Source of the DNA: Ornithinimicrobium sp.
GTDB taxonomy: Bacteria; Actinomycetota; Actinomycetes; Actinomycetales; Dermatophilaceae
DNA: 46,941 nt
Reading direction: 5' to 3'
NCBI RefSeq assembly: GCF_030537745.1
Contig: NZ_JAUNVI010000018.1
Span: 1-46,941 of the forward strand
The notes under the pieces were generated by a model that ran no database searches, had not been told where the DNA came from, and saw only the letters and a program-made list of their open reading frames with translations. Positions 44,902-46,941 of this stretch are shown piece by piece; positions within the stretch are counted from its first letter, which is position 1; each line of letters opens with the position of its first letter. Made by a program: the position numbers and the translations under genes.

Positions 44902-46104
44902 TCAGACGAAGGCGCTGAGGCCGGTGACGGACCGTCCGACGAGCAGAGACTGGACCGTGTCGCTGCCCTCGTAGGTGTAGACCGCCTCGATGTCGGCGAA
45001 GTGGCGGGCGACGTGGTGGTCCAGGAGGATCCCGTTGCCGCCGAGCAGGTCCCGGGCCGTGCCGCACACCTTGCGTGCCGCTCGACCGCAGTGCAGCTTG
45101 GCCATCGCCGCGTGCTCAAGGGTGCAACGACCTTGCGCCTCGAGTTGGGACATCCGCGCGCACAGCAGCTGCATGGAGGTGATGTCGGTGACCATGGCCG
45201 CGAGCTTGTCCTGGATGAGCTGGAAGGAAGCCAGCGGATGCCCGAACTGCTCCCGGCGCAGGGTGTAGCCCAGCGCTCCCTCGTAGGCGGCGACGGCGTG
45301 GCCGACGGCCTCCCAGGCCACCGCCTGCCGGGACTTGCAGAGGACCTTGTTGGTGTCGGAGAAGGTGCGTGCGGAGGCGAGCCGCGCGTCGCCTGGGATC
45401 CGCACGCCGGTCATCGTGATGTGTGCTTGGATCACGCCACGGTTGGCGATCTTGCCGGTGATCGGCTGCGCCTCCCACCCCTCTCGCTGGCGAGGATCCT
45501 CCACGACGAAGCCGCCGACGTCACCCTCCTCGTCGCGCGCCCACACCACCACCAGATCGGCGACCGTGCCGTGCCCGATCCAGCGTTTGGCGCCGTCCAG
45601 CACCCACGAGTCACCGTCCCGCCGGGCGGTGGTCTCCAGGCTGACGACGTCGGAGCCATGATTCGGCTCGGTGAGTGCCACTGCACCCAGACGGTCGACC
45701 GTCGCCATCGAGGGGAGCCAGCGCTCACGCTGCTCGTCGTTGCCTAGGAGCTGGATCGAGGTCATCGCCAACCCCGAGTGGACCGCGTTGCAGGTCGCCA
45801 GCGAGCCGTCCGCGCGAGCGAGCTCGAGGGCGATCATGCCCTCGGCCAGTGGCGACACGCCGGCGCAGCCCCAGCCCTCGAACGAGGCGCCGGCCACCCC
45901 CAGCTCGCGGTAGACGTCGACCATCCGGGTGTCGAACTCGCCCCGCTCCCAGTAGTCGCCCGCGATCGGCACGACCCGCTCGTCGCACACCGCTCGGACC
46001 TTGTCGCGCAGTGTTCGCTCGGAGTCGCTGAGCAGGTCATCCAGATGCATGAAGTCAGTGCCTCGGGCCAGGCCGAGATCAGAGCCGTCGGGAAGTTCAC
46101 TCAC
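44902..46104 (-). CDS. Acyl-CoA dehydrogenase family protein (glutaryl-CoA dehydrogenase-like)
   Basis: The 400-residue flavoenzyme shows the ACAD plan: GVAGASFEGWGCAGVS (N-terminal), GAVALTEPNHGSDVVSLETTA and GDSWVLDGAKRWIGHGTVADL (FAD and substrate loops), and ARDLLGGNGILLDHHVARHFADIE. The catalytic base is probably Glu379 in TYEGSDTVQSLLVGRSVTG, the position used by glutaryl-CoA dehydrogenases and medium-chain enzymes. It oxidises an acyl-CoA at the alpha-beta bond; glutaryl-CoA is the best guess. It is first in a unit with the MFS gene. Confidence 0.92.
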   Translation of the reverse strand: MSELPDGSDLGLARGTDFMHLDDLLSDSERTLRDKVRAVCDERVVPIAGDYWERGEFDTRMVDVYRELGVAGASFEGWGCAGVSPLAEGMIALELARADGSLATCNAVHSGLAMTSIQLLGNDEQRERWLPSMATVDRLGAVALTEPNHGSDVVSLETTARRDGDSWVLDGAKRWIGHGTVADLVVVWARDEEGDVGGFVVEDPRQREGWEAQPITGKIANRGVIQAHITMTGVRIPGDARLASARTFSDTNKVLCKSRQAVAWEAVGHAVAAYEGALGYTLRREQFGHPLASFQLIQDKLAAMVTDITSMQLLCARMSQLEAQGRCTLEHAAMAKLHCGRAARKVCGTARDLLGGNGILLDHHVARHFADIEAVYTYEGSDTVQSLLVGRSVTGLSAFV

Positions 46105-46160
46105 CCCGCCATTGTGTCCTGTCAGCCGATGCGGCGGGACGACGGCCGTACGATTTGGGC

Positions 46161-46631
46161 ATGCCGAGCACCTACATCGTCGAGCGGTCCACCACCATCT
46201 CGTCTTCTCCGCACAGCGTCTACGAGCAGATCGCCGACTTCCGGCAGTGGCCAGGCTGGTCCCCCTGGGAAGGCCTGGACCCGCAGATGCATCGCGTCTA
46301 CACCGGTGCCGATTCCGGTGTCGGTGCGTCCTACGCCTGGTCCGGCAACAAGAAGGCCGGGTCCGGGAGCATGGTCATCGTCGAGGCCGAAGAACCGTCC
46401 AAGGTGCGGATCGACCTGGTCTTCGAAAAGCCGTTCCCAGCCAGCAACGACACCTGGTTCACGATCATGCCCGACGGCGCCGGGTCGCGCGTGACCTGGA
46501 CGCTGACTGGTGTGTTGACCCGTGGCCTGAAACTGATGGGCGTCTTCAGGTCGATGGACACGATGATCGGCCCCGACTTCGACAAGGGCCTGGCCCAGCT
46601 CAAGGAGCTGCTGGAGATCCGCGTCTCCTGA
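46161..46631 (+). CDS. SRPBCC (START/Bet v1-like) family protein
   Basis: The 156-residue protein fits the polyketide cyclase/SRPBCC fold: TYIVERSTTISSSPHSVYEQIADFRQWPGWSPWEGLDP at the start (helix-grip entry), KVRIDLVFEKPFPASND, SRVTWTLTGVL and MIGPDFDKGLAQLKELLE at the C-terminal helix. It binds a hydrophobic ligand; the ligand is unknown. A TACGAT -10 ends 6 bases before the ATG, so the mRNA is probably leaderless. It is divergent from the acyl-CoA dehydrogenase gene across 56 bases. Confidence 0.85.
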   Translation: MPSTYIVERSTTISSSPHSVYEQIADFRQWPGWSPWEGLDPQMHRVYTGADSGVGASYAWSGNKKAGSGSMVIVEAEEPSKVRIDLVFEKPFPASNDTWFTIMPDGAGSRVTWTLTGVLTRGLKLMGVFRSMDTMIGPDFDKGLAQLKELLEIRVS

Positions 46632-46643
46632 GTGGAGCGCGGC

Positions 46644-46941
46644 TCACCCGGGCCACGGGCACTGCTGACCAGCGGCCCACTCCCAGGGCGGGTCCTCCCC
46701 GACGAGGCCGTCGACCGACTCCCGGAGCAGGTCCGCGTGCCCGGTATGACGCCCGTACTCCTCGATGAGGTCGCAGACCAACTGGCACAGGTTGGCGTGC
46801 TGGCCAGAGGCATCGCTGGCGGCGACCCGTTGCGACATGCCCCCGTCGTTGAGCGCGGACGCCAGCCGTGCACGGCTGCGCAGCACGGCAGCGTCGTAGA
46901 GCGTGTAGAGCTCCTCGGGGGAGTTGTCGCCCGCGGAGACG
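46644..46941 (-). CDS. DinB/DUF664-family protein, 5' end missing
   Basis: The frame is open from the window edge to the stop at 46644, about 98 C-terminal residues. The block CQLVCDLIEEYGRHTGHADLLRESVDG, with Glu/His/His residues in a conserved helix, is the C-terminal metal-binding helix of DUF664 proteins, and the tail PPWEW is also typical. This is the third DinB-fold protein in the window. It is convergent with the SRPBCC gene, 12 bases apart. The N-terminal part lies outside the window. Confidence 0.8.
   Translation of the reverse strand, partial: VSAGDNSPEELYTLYDAAVLRSRARLASALNDGGMSQRVAASDASGQHANLCQLVCDLIEEYGRHTGHADLLRESVDGLVGEDPPWEWAAGQQCPWPG

Overview
The window is 46.9 kb of high-GC chromosome from an actinobacterium. 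Dense coding, GTG starts, ATGA/GTGA stop-start overlaps, probable leaderless genes, a 13E12/DUF222 HNH protein and several DinB-fold proteins of the mycothiol-dependent type all point that way. A Micrococcales/Intrasporangiaceae-like host is a reasonable guess, but there is no rRNA or other marker to confirm it. I see no tRNA, rRNA, CRISPR, prophage or insertion sequence. Both edges cut a gene: a diaminopropionate ammonia-lyase-like gene on the left and a DinB/DUF664 gene on the right.

Layout. 1-11 kb is mixed housekeeping and accessory: PLP lyase fragment, HNH/DUF222 protein, AhpD-like protein, hemolysin III, GNAT plus a YcaQ-type glycosylase, two methyltransferases, a VOC protein, an adjacent pair of intramembrane proteases (M50-like and rhomboid), a DinB/DUF664 protein and a GlcD-type FAD oxidase. 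11.1-18.7 kb is a carboxylate-uptake locus: CaiB CoA-transferase, a fused AccD/AccA-like carboxyltransferase and a TRAP transporter (DctP-DctQ-DctM) on the minus strand. These are divergent from a FadR/GntR regulator and a maleylpyruvate-isomerase-like enzyme. 18.8-20.8 kb holds a small membrane protein, a DUF488 protein and an aldo/keto reductase.

20.9-36.0 kb is the heart of the window, a purine (xanthine, urate, allantoin) catabolic regulon on the plus strand. It contains a CitE/HpcH-like aldolase of uncertain function (DUF6986-like), urate oxidase, OHCU decarboxylase, HIU hydrolase, hydroxypyruvate isomerase, tartronate semialdehyde reductase, glyoxylate carboligase, allantoinase, ureidoglycine aminohydrolase, XdhA, XdhB, XdhC and an IclR-family regulator. 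Xanthine goes to urate (Xdh), then to (S)-allantoin (uricase, HIUase, OHCU decarboxylase), then to allantoate (AllB). AllE handles ureidoglycine, and the resulting glyoxylate enters glycerate metabolism through Gcl, Hyi and GlxR. Allantoate hydrolysis, ureidoglycolate cleavage, glycerate kinase and a purine permease are not in the window. Five transcription units carry a GGAA-N5/6-TTCC palindrome. In four of them it lies 10-11 bases after a plausible -10 hexamer, which suggests one IclR-type repressor controls the set, including the uncharacterised aldolase.

36.0-39.3 kb is a possible undescribed unit: two tandem paralogous ATP-grasp ligases divergent from a MerR-like/GyrI-like ligand-sensing protein. 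39.3-46.9 kb holds a secreted ScyD/ScyE-like beta-propeller, topoisomerase IB, a FadH-type NADH:flavin oxidoreductase, a YbfB/YjiJ-type MFS transporter, a glutaryl-CoA-dehydrogenase-like enzyme and an SRPBCC protein. Function calls rest on motif recognition by eye; no database search was possible.
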